Notes: generated by a model not told the origin, from the sequence alone. Positions 26,582 through 36,173 are shown, numbered from the stretch's first letter. The stretch: DNA of 64,000 nt from CAWATG01 sp963785035 (GCA_963785035.1 CAWATG010000011.1:434001-498000); one strand, 5' to 3'. Numbers and translations: made by a program.

Positions 26582-27112
26582 GTGAGTTTCCCGATTCGCC
26601 TGTTCGGCGATCCCGTTCTGCGCCAACGTGCGCGCGAAGTCACCGACATCGACGGCAATCTGGCGCGCCTCGTCGAGACGATGTACGACACCATGTACGA
26701 GGCGATCGGCGTCGGGCTTGCCGCACCGCAGGTCGGAGTTCAGAAGCGTCTCTTCACCTATGACGACAGCGACGATGAGGCCGTGCCGAGCGTGATCATC
26801 AATCCACGGATTGTCGATTCCAGCGGCGAGTGGGTCTTCGAAGAGGGTTGCCTGTCGATCCCTGGATTTCACTTCGAGATCGTGCGCCCCGCGGCAGTCA
26901 CCATCGCGGGTCTCGATCTCGACGGGAACGAGATCGTCTTGGAGGCCGAGGATCGTCTCGCACGGATCTTCCAGCACGAACTCGACCACCTCGACGGGAT
27001 CTTGATGTTCGATCGTGTCGACGACGACACGCGCAAGATGGCCTTGCGTGCCATCCGTGAGCACGGCCTCGAGGGCACGGCCCGCGAAGACGCCGCCGCT
27101 CCGCGCCTGTAA
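26582..27112 (+). CDS. def: Peptide deformylase
   Basis: It removes the formyl group from nascent proteins, acting after Fmt-charged initiator tRNA, and fmt is the next gene. The 176-residue metalloenzyme has the three defining motifs: GVGLAAPQVG, EEGCLSIPG (metal-binding Cys) and QHELDHLDG (two His and catalytic Glu). The GTG at 26582 begins the usual FPIRLFGDPVLR sequence. Confidence 0.95.
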   Translation: MSFPIRLFGDPVLRQRAREVTDIDGNLARLVETMYDTMYEAIGVGLAAPQVGVQKRLFTYDDSDDEAVPSVIINPRIVDSSGEWVFEEGCLSIPGFHFEIVRPAAVTIAGLDLDGNEIVLEAEDRLARIFQHELDHLDGILMFDRVDDDTRKMALRAIREHGLEGTAREDAAAPRL

Positions 27113-27130
27113 CGGACCGACGAATCGCTC

Positions 27131-28055
27131 GTGCGCCTTCTCTATCTCGGTACGCCGGTCGCGGCAGTTCCGCCATTGCGTGCGCTCGTCGAGAGCGGTC
27201 ACGACGTTGCGATGGTCATCACGCAACCCGATCGCCGGCGCGGTCGTGGAGGCGCAATGACTCCGAGCCCTGTCAAGGCTGCAGCGTTGGAGCTCGGGAT
27301 TCCGGTCCGTACCCCAGAGCGGGTGACGGAGATCGAATCCGAGATCAGGTCGTCTGACGCAAAGCTCGGCGTTGTTGTGGCGTTCGGGCAAATCCTCAAG
27401 CCGTCAGTTCTGGCAGCGGTGCCGGGAGGCTTTCTCAATCTGCACTTCTCACTGCTGCCACGTTGGCGTGGGGCAGCACCGGTGGAGCGCGCGATCCTCG
27501 CCGGTGATCAGGAGACGGGCGTCTGCCTGATGCAGCTCGACCCTGGCATGGACACCGGTCCGGTGCTGGCGCGGCGATCGGTGACCATCGGGATCGAAGA
27601 GACCGCGGGGGAGTTGAGCAATCGATTGGTCGGCCTCGGAACCGATCTGCTCGTGACATCCCTGGATGAACTTGGAGACGCTCACGCCCGTACCGCAAGC
27701 CGATGGGGCCACAACGGCGGCGCGACTCACCGTTGCGGAGTTCGAATTGGACTGGACCCAACCCGGCGAGGTGCTGGCGCGGTACGTCCGAGCCGGTAAT
27801 CCCCGTCCCGGTGCGTGGACCCTGATCGACGGGCAGCGCCTGAAGGTTTGGCGTGCCGACGCCAGCACGGAATCCGACGATGAAGACGCGAGCAGTGGCC
27901 AGCCCGGTTCGGTGCTGAGCGGCGGTCGGATCGTGACAGGCTCGGGAATCCTTCGCCTGCTCGAGGTGCAGCCCGACGGCAAGCCGAAAATGGCCGGTAG
28001 TGCGTGGGCGGTTGGCCGGCGCGGCGAATCCGGCACAACGGTGGCCGGCACGTGA
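27131..28055 (+). CDS. fmt: Methionyl-tRNA formyltransferase (one frameshift)
   Basis: It formylates Met-tRNAfMet using 10-formyl-THF. The N-terminal domain has LLYLGTPVAAVPPLRALVE and the active-site segment NLHFSLLPRWRGAAPVERAI. One extra G in the GG at about 27672 breaks the frame; without it LDELETLTPVPQADGA joins the C-terminal tRNA-binding domain (AEFELDWTQPGEVLARYVRA) to give 307 residues, the family length, ending in a GTGA overlap with rsmB. The gene is probably intact in the organism. Confidence 0.9.
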
Positions 28056-29527
28056 CGAACGGCGCACGGACGAATCGCGAAGGGTCGAACCGCGCAGGGT
28101 CGAATGGCGCACGGTCGAATGGCGCACGGTCGAATCGCGGGACTGCATCCGCGGTCGCGGCGCCGCCGGAGACGGCCCGTGGTCTCGCGATTGATGCGTT
28201 GCTCCGTATCGAAGATGGTGCGTACTCGAACGTGCTGGTTCCCGAATTGCTGCGAGGATCGAAACTCTCCGTTCGTGACCGGGCGTTTGCCACGGACCTC
28301 GTCTATGGAACGCTGCGCCGACAACGCTCGTTGGATTGGTTGTTGGCGCGTTCGTTGCGACGCCCGCTCGTCGGGCTTGACGCAGTGACGCGCGCTGCGT
28401 TGCGGATCGGTGCCTATCAGCTCCTCAACGGTGTCGCTGTTCACGCGGCTGTGTCCGAGACAGTTGACGCCGTCGGCGCCCGACAGGCCCGTTCGCGCGC
28501 GTTGGTCAACGCGGTGCTCCGCGCGACGTCTCGTCTTGGGCCCGACTGGCCGTGGCCGGGAGGTGATGCGAGCGAGCGCAGTGTCGATGCGATCGGTGTG
28601 CGGACGTCGCATCCGGACTGGATCGTCGAGCTTCTGGCCGACGCGTTCGGATGGCGCGACGCGCTCGCAACGTTGGAGGCCGCCAACGTGGCCGGCGCTC
28701 TCACACTGCGCGTCGAGATGGATCGGGCATCACCGGACCAGGTCCGCGCTGAGCTCGAAGCGATCGGCGCGACGGTGGAAGCTGGCAGTTTCGTCTCCAG
28801 CGCCCTCGTGGTTGGTGGCGCCGGCGACACCGGACGTCTTGGCGCCGTGGCCGAAGGCCGGGCAACGCCGCAGGACCAGACAAGTCAGGCCGTGATCGAA
28901 CTGCTCGATGTTCAACCCGGGAATCGTGTCCTCGAGGTTGGTGCGGCACCGGGTGGGAAAGCGACAGGTATCGCGGCGCGTGTTGCGCCTTCGGGAATGG
29001 TCGTCGCGCTCGACGTGCATCCGATGAGGGCGCGTCGGATCACGACCGCTGCCCGTCGATTGCAGCGCACCAATCTGGACGTCATGGTTGCCGATGGCCG
29101 CGCGCTGCCCTTCAGTCCGGCGACGCGCTTTGATCGGATCCTGATCGATGCGCCCTGTTCGGGGCTTGGCGTGCTCCGTCGCCGAGCCGAGGCCCGGTGG
29201 AGGATCACCCCGCACGACGTGACCGATCTTGCTGCGCTGCAGCGTGAACTTCTGGCTGCTGCCGCTCCGCTCCTGGCAAGCGGGGGTCGTCTGCTGTATT
29301 CGGTCTGCACCCTCACCATTCCCGAGACTCGCGAGGTCGATGAGTGGGCGGCCGAAGCCTTGCCGCACCTTGTGGCGTGCCCACCGCCGGGTGGACCGTG
29401 GCGGAGCTGGGGGCGTGGAGCGATCCTCTTGCCGGGTGATGCCGGCACCGATGGCATGTATGTCCTCATCTTGGGGACCGGATTGCCGCTGACGGCGTCC
29501 ACGCCTTTGCGGGCTAGCCTCGGGTGA
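28052..29527 (+). CDS. rsmB: 16S rRNA (cytosine-967-C5)-methyltransferase
   Basis: RsmB methylates C967 of 16S rRNA. The 491-residue protein has an N-terminal NusB-like RNA-binding domain (ARGLAIDALLRIEDGAYSN) and a Rossmann methyltransferase domain with VLEVGAAPGGKATGIAA and the two catalytic cysteines in DAPCSGLGVLRR and SVCTLTIPE. Its first 30 residues come from a 15-nt tandem repeat and form pentapeptides NGARS/NREGS that the family lacks. The GTG at 28052 overlaps the fmt stop, and the TGA overlaps the rpe ATG. Confidence 0.92.
   Translation: MTNGARTNREGSNRAGSNGARSNGARSNRGTASAVAAPPETARGLAIDALLRIEDGAYSNVLVPELLRGSKLSVRDRAFATDLVYGTLRRQRSLDWLLARSLRRPLVGLDAVTRAALRIGAYQLLNGVAVHAAVSETVDAVGARQARSRALVNAVLRATSRLGPDWPWPGGDASERSVDAIGVRTSHPDWIVELLADAFGWRDALATLEAANVAGALTLRVEMDRASPDQVRAELEAIGATVEAGSFVSSALVVGGAGDTGRLGAVAEGRATPQDQTSQAVIELLDVQPGNRVLEVGAAPGGKATGIAARVAPSGMVVALDVHPMRARRITTAARRLQRTNLDVMVADGRALPFSPATRFDRILIDAPCSGLGVLRRRAEARWRITPHDVTDLAALQRELLAAAAPLLASGGRLLYSVCTLTIPETREVDEWAAEALPHLVACPPPGGPWRSWGRGAILLPGDAGTDGMYVLILGTGLPLTASTPLRASLG
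28062..28136 (+). repeat. Five 15-nt tandem repeats in the 5' end of rsmB
   Basis: Five contiguous 15-nt units follow the pattern GCGCACGGTCGAATG with a few substitutions and encode consecutive pentapeptides of the type N-(G/R)-(A/E)-(R/G)-(S/T). The units keep the frame, so copy-number change would only lengthen or shorten the basic N-terminus. Confidence 0.85.
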
Positions 29528-30177
29528 TGAAGATCGCACCGTCGATCCTGTCGGCCGACTTTGCCGACCTCGCTTCGGAGGTCGCGAAAGTCGCGGATGA
29601 CGCTGACTTGTTGCACGTCGATGTGATGGATGGCCATTTCGTTCCGAACTTGACCATTGGCCCGCCCGTCGTGAAGTCGCTCCGCAGCAGGACCAAGCTC
29701 TTTCTCGATGTGCACCTCATGGTTTCCAACCCAGGCGTGCTGCTCGACGACTTTGCCGCGGCGGGCGCCGATAGTTGCACCATTCATGTCGAGCTTGGTG
29801 ATCCCCGTCCGCTGTTCCGTCGCATGCGCGACCTCGGGATCGGGGTTGGTTTGACCCTGAACCCGGCGACTCCCTTTGGCGCCGTCGCCGAGTACCTCGA
29901 GGAGATCGACCTGTTGCTGTTCATGAGTGTGTTTCCCGGCTTCGGCGGTCAAGCCTTTATTCCCGAGGTCTTGGACAAGGTCGCCGAGGCCCGCGAGCTG
30001 GTGGACAAGCTCGCGCTGCCCGTGGAGCTCGAGATCGACGGTGGCATCAAGCTTGATAACGCCGCAGCCGCTGCTCGCGCCGGTGTCGACATTCTCGTCG
30101 CGGGCAGTGCGATCTTTCAGAGTGACGATCCGGGTGCGGCAACGCGGGCGATCCGGGCGGCGGCATGTCCGAGCTGA
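29527..30177 (+). CDS. rpe: Ribulose-phosphate 3-epimerase
   Basis: It interconverts ribulose 5-phosphate and xylulose 5-phosphate. The 216-residue TIM barrel shows KIAPSILSADFADLASEV, LLHVDVMDGHFVPN, LDVHLMVSNP, MSVFPGFGGQAFIPE and EIDGGIKLDN with the expected metal and catalytic residues. The ATG overlaps the rsmB stop. TAGCCT (29515-29520) 6 nt before the ATG could also give a separate leaderless transcript. Confidence 0.95.
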   Translation: MKIAPSILSADFADLASEVAKVADDADLLHVDVMDGHFVPNLTIGPPVVKSLRSRTKLFLDVHLMVSNPGVLLDDFAAAGADSCTIHVELGDPRPLFRRMRDLGIGVGLTLNPATPFGAVAEYLEEIDLLLFMSVFPGFGGQAFIPEVLDKVAEARELVDKLALPVELEIDGGIKLDNAAAAARAGVDILVAGSAIFQSDDPGAATRAIRAAACPS

Positions 30178-31097
30178 TCCTCATCGCCGATGACGACTGC
30201 GATGTCGCAGGGGCTATCGGAATCAGCCTGGAGCTCGAGGGTTTCACGGTTGTCATGGCCGCTGACGGACTGCAGGCGCTCGAGATGGTTCGGGAGTTGC
30301 ACCCCGATCTGGTCCTGCTCGATGTGACGATGCCGCGGATGAATGGAATCGATGTGTGTCGTGCGCTGCGGGCAGATTCGCGAACGCACGATGTCTCGGT
30401 CATCTTCCTGACGGCCAGGAGCATGTCGATCGACAAGCTCGCGGGATTTCACGCGGGAGCTGATGACTTCGTTGTCAAACCGTTCGAACCGGAGGAGCTG
30501 GTCGCCCGTGTGCAGAGCGTGTTGCGACGAACGCGTGAGATGCGTGATCTCTCGCCACTCACGCAGCTTCCGGGTAACCGTCGTATCGCCTGTGAGATCG
30601 AGGCGCTCGTTGCGCGTCCCGATGCCGAGTTTGCCGTGCTGTACGCGGATCTCAATAACTTCAAGGCGTACAACGACCACTACGGGTTTTTGCGTGGTGA
30701 CGAGGTGATCAAGTTCACGGCGCAGGTCGTCACCGGGGCGATGGCGCAGTGTCCGGGCGTACCGAGCTTTGCGGGCCACGTCGGTGGCGACGATTTCATC
30801 ATGTTGTGCCATCCGTCGTTCGCAGAAACTGCATGTCAGGTACTCATCGATACCTTCGACGCGAAGATCCTCGACTACTACGACTCCGCGGACATCGAGC
30901 GCGGCTTCATCGAGACAGCGGATCGGCGCGGGGAGAAGCGTCGTCACCCACCGATTTCGATTGCGGTCGGCGTGGCATCGACCGAACGGCGCCCGATCCG
31001 TTCGCAGTGGGAGGCGTCGGTCATCAGTAGCGAAATGAAGAGTCACGCAAAGCGTCACGGCGGTTCGGCATATGAGATCGACCGTCGCGAAGTCTGA
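30165..31097 (+). CDS. Response regulator with C-terminal GGDEF-like domain
   Basis: Residues 1-120 form a receiver domain with the acidic pair DDD, the phosphoacceptor Asp in LVLLDVTMPRMNG, the conserved Thr in IFLTARS and the Lys in FVVKPFEPEEL. Residues about 130-305 resemble a GGDEF diguanylate cyclase domain: YADLNNFKAYNDHYGFLRGDEV and a signature GHVGGDDF. GGDDF is a tolerated variant, but no RxxD inhibitory site precedes it. Output could be cyclic di-GMP or only protein contacts. It overlaps rpe by 13 nt, and no partner histidine kinase is nearby. Confidence 0.85.
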   Translation: MSELILIADDDCDVAGAIGISLELEGFTVVMAADGLQALEMVRELHPDLVLLDVTMPRMNGIDVCRALRADSRTHDVSVIFLTARSMSIDKLAGFHAGADDFVVKPFEPEELVARVQSVLRRTREMRDLSPLTQLPGNRRIACEIEALVARPDAEFAVLYADLNNFKAYNDHYGFLRGDEVIKFTAQVVTGAMAQCPGVPSFAGHVGGDDFIMLCHPSFAETACQVLIDTFDAKILDYYDSADIERGFIETADRRGEKRRHPPISIAVGVASTERRPIRSQWEASVISSEMKSHAKRHGGSAYEIDRREV

Positions 31098-31112
31098 GCG
31101 CCAGAGGCCGCG

Positions 31113-31604
31113 ATGGAAGAACCCGTGAGGCTCGAGGCAAAGGTCATCACGGTGTCCGATGGGGTCGCCGCCGGGGTCCGCGTCGACGAATCCGGTTCGG
31201 CGCTGAGCGATCGGCTCACCGCTGCGGGCTTCGAGGTCGTCTCCCGCACGGTGAGCGCCGATGGTGTCGAAGCGGTCGGCGCGGCGCTTTCCCGAGCAGT
31301 CGCCGGGTTTCGAGGACTTGTCGTCACCACGGGTGGGACCGGTTTCGGTCCGAGGGACCTCACTCCGGAGGGCACGCGCATGGTCATCGAGCGTGAGGCT
31401 CCCGGTCTGGCCGAGGCGATGCGTGCCGCCAGCAACCGGGACGGCCCGTTCGGCATGTTGTCGCGTGGGGTGTGTGGCACGACCGGTCAGGCGCTGATCT
31501 GTAATCTGCCGGGCTCGCCACGTGGTGCGGTCGAGCATCTCGAGGTGATCCTGGGCGCCCTCGAGCACATCCTGGACCTGCTCGGGGGTGGGCGCCCGCA
31601 CTGA
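31113..31604 (+). CDS. moaB: Molybdopterin adenylyltransferase-type protein (MoaB/Mog)
   Basis: The 163-residue protein belongs to the MoaB/MogA/CinA-N fold that activates molybdopterin before molybdenum insertion: AKVITVSDGVAAGVRVDESG, the LVVTTGGTGFGPRDLTPEGT loop and NLPGSPRGAVEHLEVI. Family members at this length are named MoaB or Mog and the two cannot be separated by eye. No other molybdenum cofactor genes are in the window. Confidence 0.85.
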   Translation: MEEPVRLEAKVITVSDGVAAGVRVDESGSALSDRLTAAGFEVVSRTVSADGVEAVGAALSRAVAGFRGLVVTTGGTGFGPRDLTPEGTRMVIEREAPGLAEAMRAASNRDGPFGMLSRGVCGTTGQALICNLPGSPRGAVEHLEVILGALEHILDLLGGGRPH

Positions 31605-31710
31605 GCCTCGGCGACCGCGGGCGGCCTGCTGCGCTTCGTGGCCATTGCCCACAAAGCGCGTTCGTCTGGCCTGGAAATCAGTGGATACCATTGTTTCCTC
31701 AGGGAATTGC

Positions 31711-31734
31711 GTTCGGCGAACACATGGGCCGAAC
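31711..31734 (+). repeat. 7-bp inverted repeat upstream of ribD
   Basis: GTTCGGC (31711-31717) and GCCGAAC (31728-31734) are perfect complements with a 10-nt spacer, just before the G-rich ribosome-binding site of ribD. It could be an RNA hairpin or an operator. No FMN riboswitch sequence was found in 31605-31747. Confidence 0.35.
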
Positions 31735-31747
31735 AGGTGGGGGAATC

Positions 31748-32866
31748 GTGCAGGACGAGCTCGGGATGCGCAGAGCGCGGGAACTGGGCCTCGGTGCGCG
31801 ACGCACCGCGCCGCGCAACCCATGGGTGGGCTGCGTCATCGTGCGCGACGGTGTGATCGTCGGCGAGGGGGCAACCTGTGCTCCCGGAGGTCCTCACGCC
31901 GAAGTGGTCGCGTTGCGGGCGGCGGGTGAGCATGCCGTGGGCGCGACGGCGTTCGTCACACTCGAGCCCTGTTCGCATCACGGATCGACGCCGCCGTGTG
32001 CCGATGCCCTCATCGACGCGGGAATCGCACGCGTCGTCGTTGCCCTCGCCGATCCCGATCCTCTGGTGAACGGTTCGGGGTTGGCGCGGCTACGTGACGC
32101 CGGGATCGAGGTTGCGCTGGGCAGCGAAGCAGCAGGGGTTGCGCTGGACCTTGCCCCGTATCTCCATCACCGTTCGACGGGGCGCGCGTGGTGCCTCGTC
32201 AAGACCGCTATGAGCTTCGATGCCCGAAGCGCGGCCCGTGACGGCTCGTCGCAGTGGATCACCGATACACCCGCCCGCGCGGATGCACACGGGCTCCGAG
32301 CCGATTCGCAAGCGGTTGTCGTCGGCGCCGGCACGGCGCTTCGCGACCGGCCTCGCCTGACCGTTCGTAGCCGTGAGCACGCGAATGGCGCACCGCCGGC
32401 TTCGGCGGCGCCATTGCGGGTGTTGCTCGATGCCCGGGGCCGTGTACCGGCGATCGGACCGCTCTTCGACATGACGTTGGCGCCGACCTTGGTCATCACG
32501 ACCGAGCACTGTGCCCCGAGCGCCGCGGATGCGTGGCGTGCGACGGGCGCTGTGGTCGAGGTCGTGAGCCCATCGAGCACCGGTACAGGAGTTGAACTCA
32601 CGGAGATGTTGGCGTGCTTGGGCGCACGTTCGGTGTTGCAGGCGATGGTCGAAGGCGGCCCGTCGTTACACGGGGCGCTGTTCGACGCCGGCCTCGTCGA
32701 CCGGGTGGTCGCATATGTCGCGCCGACGGTCTTGGGCCGTCACGGCATGCCGGCGTTCGACGTCGAGGGTCCGACGAGCATGGCCGATGCATCGCGCTTC
32801 GCGTTCACCGATGTCAGACAGGTCGGGTCCGATCTGCGTGTGGAATTCAGCCCGTGCGAGCGTTGA
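31748..32866 (+). CDS. ribD: Riboflavin biosynthesis deaminase/reductase
   Basis: RibD performs the second and third steps of riboflavin synthesis. The N-terminal deaminase domain has the zinc site PHAEVVALRAAGEHAVG and TLEPCSHHGSTPPCADALI. The C-terminal reductase domain has VKTAMSFDARSA, SQWITDTPARADAHGLRADS and AMVEGGPSLHGALFDAGLVD. The GTG at 31748 follows AGGTGGGGG and gives 372 residues; ATG 31724 is an alternative with eight more. It heads ribD-ribE-ribBA-ribH. Confidence 0.93.
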   Translation: MQDELGMRRARELGLGARRTAPRNPWVGCVIVRDGVIVGEGATCAPGGPHAEVVALRAAGEHAVGATAFVTLEPCSHHGSTPPCADALIDAGIARVVVALADPDPLVNGSGLARLRDAGIEVALGSEAAGVALDLAPYLHHRSTGRAWCLVKTAMSFDARSAARDGSSQWITDTPARADAHGLRADSQAVVVGAGTALRDRPRLTVRSREHANGAPPASAAPLRVLLDARGRVPAIGPLFDMTLAPTLVITTEHCAPSAADAWRATGAVVEVVSPSSTGTGVELTEMLACLGARSVLQAMVEGGPSLHGALFDAGLVDRVVAYVAPTVLGRHGMPAFDVEGPTSMADASRFAFTDVRQVGSDLRVEFSPCER

Positions 32867-32889
32867 GTCCGAGTGCGTTGAGTCCGAGC
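32860..32889 (+). repeat. Two 15-nt tandem repeats at the ribD 3' end
   Basis: GCGTTGAGTCCGAGT and GCGTTGAGTCCGAGC lie end to end; the first contains the ribD stop codon (32864-32866). The unit length equals that of the repeats in rsmB and in the PBP gene, though the sequences differ. Confidence 0.7.
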
Positions 32890-32914
32890 GCGTGGCGGGA
32901 GCGGTAGGCCGCTG

Positions 32915-33578
32915 ATGTTCACAGGGATTGTCGAGGAGACGGGACGAATTCGGACGATCGAACCCATCGAGGGTGGAGCGCGATTCGTGATCGACGCTGC
33001 GGTGGTTTTGGAGGACGCCGTCCCTGGGCGCTTCCATTGCCCTCAACGGATGTTGCCTCACGGTCGTTGAGCTCGGGGAGCGACACTGGGCGGCCGATGC
33101 GGTGATCGAGACGATGGCACGCACGACACTCGGCGATTTGTCGGTCGGTGATGCCGTGAATCTGGAACGCCCTGTGCGCCTGGCCGATCGTCTCGGTGGC
33201 CATATCGTGACGGGTCACATCGACGGGGTCGGCGTCATCACCGAGCTGAGCCGCGAGGCAGACGGTTCGGCCCGGATCGTGGTGGCGATCCCATCCGAGC
33301 TGGCCCGCTACGTGGTGGAGAAGGGCTCGATTGCCATTGACGGGATCAGCCTGACGGTTGCTCGCGTCGGGGACCCGATCGGCGGCGAAGCAACGGTCGC
33401 TGTCACCATTGCGGTAATTCCTCACACCCAGGCTGTCACGACGTTGGGTCGTCGAGGAGTCGGCTCGCGGCTCAACATCGAGGTCGACACGTTGGCAAAG
33501 TACGTCGAGCGGTTGCTGGTTGGAACATCGCTCACCACGGTTGCGCTGGCATTGGGCCGGCCTTCGGAGAGGAACTGA
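32915..33578 (+). CDS. ribE: Riboflavin synthase alpha chain (one frameshift)
   Basis: It dismutates two 6,7-dimethyl-8-ribityllumazine to riboflavin. The protein starts MFTGIVEETGRI and consists of two similar lumazine-binding halves, the second from LADRLGGHIVTGHIDGVG. One extra C in CCC at about 33029-33031 interrupts the frame; without it EDAVLGASIALNGCCLTVVE is restored and the protein has 220 residues, the usual size. The ribBA ATG follows the stop by 1 nt. Confidence 0.9.
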
Positions 33579-33579
33579 C

Positions 33580-34813
33580 ATGCACTTCGACGGGATCGAA
33601 GCCGCACTCGGGGCAATTGCTCGAGGCGAGATCGTGGTCGTGGTCGATGATGAAGACCGCGAGAACGAAGGCGACCTCATCATGGCTGCCGAGAAGATCA
33701 CACCTGAGGCGATGGCGTTTTTCATTCGGTACACCAGTGGTGTGATCTGTGTGCCACTCACCGGCGAGCGTCTCGACGATCTGCGGCTACCGCTCATGGT
33801 CGCAGGAGGGGACAACACCGAAGGCCAGCGGACGGCGTTCACCGTTTCGGTCGACGCCGTCACCGGCGTGAGTACCGGAATCTCCGCGGCCGATCGTGCG
33901 CAAACAGTCCTGACTCTGGCTGACCCGGCGTCACAGCCCGGTGACCTTGCGCGCCCAGGCCACATCTTCCCGTTGCGTGCTCGCGAAGGCGGTGTGCTCA
34001 AGCGCGCGGGACACACCGAGGCGGGCGTCGACCTGGCGCGAATGAGTCGTCTGCGGCCTGCGGGTGTACTGGCCGAGATCGTGAATGACGATGGCACGAT
34101 GATGCGAGTCGAGGGGCTCAGGGCTTTTGCCGACGAGCACGGGCTCGTGATGATCTCGATCGCAGACCTCATTCGCTACCGCAGTCGTCGCGAGAAGCTC
34201 GTCGAACGCGTGTCCGAGGCGCGCATTCCAACGCAATACGGAACGTTCACCGCGTACGTCTTTCGTTCGCTGATCGACGGCGCCGAACACATCGCGTTTG
34301 TGCGAGGCGACGTCAGGGGCAAGTCGGATGTTCTCGTCCGTGTTCACTCCGAATGCCTGACCGGCGACGTGTTCGGGTCATTGCGGTGTGACTGTGGTCC
34401 GCAACTCGACCTGGCAATGGAGCGGGTGGCAGCCGAGAGCGAAGGGCGTTGTCGTTTACCTTCGTGGCCATGAGGGTCGTGGTATCGGCCTCGGTCACAA
34501 GCTCCGGGCCTACCACCTCCAGGATCAGGGTCGCGATACCGTCGAGGCCAATGAGGATTTGGGGCTGCCCGTCGACTCCCGGGAGTACGGGATCGGTTCA
34601 CAGATCCTGGTGGACCTCGGTGTGACGACGATGCGGCTGATGACCAATAATCCCGCAAAGTACGGCGGCATCGACGGCTACGGTCTGGAGATCGTGGAGC
34701 GGGTCCCACTGGCAACGGTGCCGACCACCGAGAACATCGCCTACCTCCGGGCGAAGCAGGCCAAGCTCGGCCATCTCCTCGACGTCGAGGAAGCAAGTGT
34801 CGAAGGAGCGTAA
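33580..34813 (+). CDS. ribBA: DHBP synthase / GTP cyclohydrolase II (one frameshift)
   Basis: This bifunctional enzyme makes 3,4-dihydroxy-2-butanone 4-phosphate from ribulose 5-phosphate (RibB) and opens the GTP imidazole ring (RibA). RibB shows VVVVDDEDRENEGDLIMAAE and HTEAGVDLARM. RibA shows the zinc site HSECLTGDVFGSLRCDCG and LRGHEGRGIGLGHKLRAY. One extra base at about 34433-34445 breaks the RibA part; without it 410 residues result, ending in a TAATG overlap with ribH. Confidence 0.9.
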
Positions 34814-35298
34814 TGGGTAGTTACGACGCATACGTCGGCGAGCTCGACGCAACAGGTATGCGCGTAGCGATCATCGCAGGCAGGTTCAATCGTCACATCA
34901 CCGAACCACTTGTCGAGGGTGCGCGCCGTGCGCTGCGCGAGCGAGGCGCTCCCGATGATGCGTCGAGCGAGTACTGGGTACCTGGCGCATTCGAGATGCC
35001 GCTCGTGGCGCAACGCCTCGCCGTTTCGGGCCAGGTGGACGCGGTGATCTGTTTGGGAGCGGTGATCCGTGGGGACACGCCACATTTCGAGTTCGTGGCG
35101 GGTGAGTGCGCGACCGGCCTGGCGCGCGTTGCGCTCGACAGCGGCATTCCCGTGATTTTCGGGGTCTTGACGACGAACTCGCTCGAACAGGCTCAGGCGC
35201 GTTGCGGCCCGGGAGATGACAACAAGGGATTCGAAGCGGGCCTGGGTGCCATCGAGATGGTCGCCTTGCTCGATCGCCTGGGAAAGAGACCCGACTGA
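34813..35298 (+). CDS. ribH: 6,7-dimethyl-8-ribityllumazine synthase
   Basis: It condenses the RibA/RibD and RibB products into the riboflavin precursor and usually forms a 60-subunit or pentameric shell. The 161-residue protein has VAIIAGRFNRHITEPLVEGA, WVPGAFEMPLVAQRLA and CLGAVIRGDTPHFEFVAGE with the catalytic His. It overlaps ribBA and hisG. Confidence 0.95.
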   Translation: MGSYDAYVGELDATGMRVAIIAGRFNRHITEPLVEGARRALRERGAPDDASSEYWVPGAFEMPLVAQRLAVSGQVDAVICLGAVIRGDTPHFEFVAGECATGLARVALDSGIPVIFGVLTTNSLEQAQARCGPGDDNKGFEAGLGAIEMVALLDRLGKRPD

Positions 35299-36173
35299 TG
35301 TTGCGTTTGGTGTTGCCCAAGGGTTCGCTCGAACGTGCGACGCTCCAGCTTTTCGAGGAAGCCGACCTTTCGGTGTCGCGATTCTCGGACGTCGACTATC
35401 GGGCGTCGATCGATGATCCGCGAATTGCGGACGTGCGGATTCTCCGACCCCAGGAGATCCCGCGATACGTCGCCGACGGCCTCTTCGATATCGGGGTCAC
35501 CGGCCGCGACTGGATTGCCGAAACGGGAAGCGATGTCGAGACGCTCGCCCAGTTGCATTACTCCAAGGCGACTGCTCGTCCGATCAAGCTGGTCCTTGCC
35601 GTGGCGCAGGACTCGCCGGTCCGTCGCGTCGAGGACTTGCCTGCCGGTGTCAGGGTGCACACCGAGTACGTCGAGTCAACGCGTCGGTACCTCGCCGAAC
35701 ATGGCGTCGATGCCGAAGTCAGCCTGTCATACGGCGCGACGGAGGCCAAGGTCCCCGAGATCGCCGACGCCGTCGTGGAGATCACCGAGACCGGTCGCGC
35801 GCTGCGTGCCGCGGGACTGCGCGTCGTGGACACGGTGCTCGTCTCGCACACGGAGCTGATTGCGAACCGCGAGGCCTACCGCAATCCCGAAAAGCGCCGG
35901 GCGATGGAGCAACTCCGTACCCTTTTGACGGGCGTGCTCGAAGCGCGTGGGCGCGTGCTGGTCAAGCTCAACGTCGACGGTTCCGGGCTCGACTCGGTGA
36001 TCGCGCTGCTTCCGGCATTGAAGTCGCCCACGGTGTCAAAGCTCTTCGGGGGAGATTCCTATGCGGTCGAGACCGTTGTCGCAAAGGCGGAGATCAACAT
36101 CTTGATTCCGGCGCTGAGCGAGGCCGGAGCGACCGACATCATCGAGCTGCCGATTTCCAAGATCGTGCACTGA
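35298..36173 (+). CDS. hisG: ATP phosphoribosyltransferase, long form
   Basis: HisG starts histidine synthesis by joining ATP and PRPP. The 291-residue length and the C-terminal ACT-like regulatory domain (ARGRVLVKLNVDGSGLDSVI) mark the long, histidine-inhibited form that needs no HisZ. Catalytic segments are LRLVLPKGSLERATLQLFEE, DIGVTGRDWIAETG and the PRPP-binding ATEAKVPEIADAVVEITETG. It directly follows the rib operon (ATG overlaps the ribH stop); no other his gene is in the window. Confidence 0.94.
   Translation: MLRLVLPKGSLERATLQLFEEADLSVSRFSDVDYRASIDDPRIADVRILRPQEIPRYVADGLFDIGVTGRDWIAETGSDVETLAQLHYSKATARPIKLVLAVAQDSPVRRVEDLPAGVRVHTEYVESTRRYLAEHGVDAEVSLSYGATEAKVPEIADAVVEITETGRALRAAGLRVVDTVLVSHTELIANREAYRNPEKRRAMEQLRTLLTGVLEARGRVLVKLNVDGSGLDSVIALLPALKSPTVSKLFGGDSYAVETVVAKAEINILIPALSEAGATDIIELPISKIVH

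Noticed and set aside
28062..28136. CRISPR array
   Set aside because: Repeats are contiguous 15-nt units without spacers and lie in a coding frame.
31605..31747. FMN riboswitch upstream of ribD
   Set aside because: The conserved RFN sequences are absent; only a 7-bp inverted repeat is seen.
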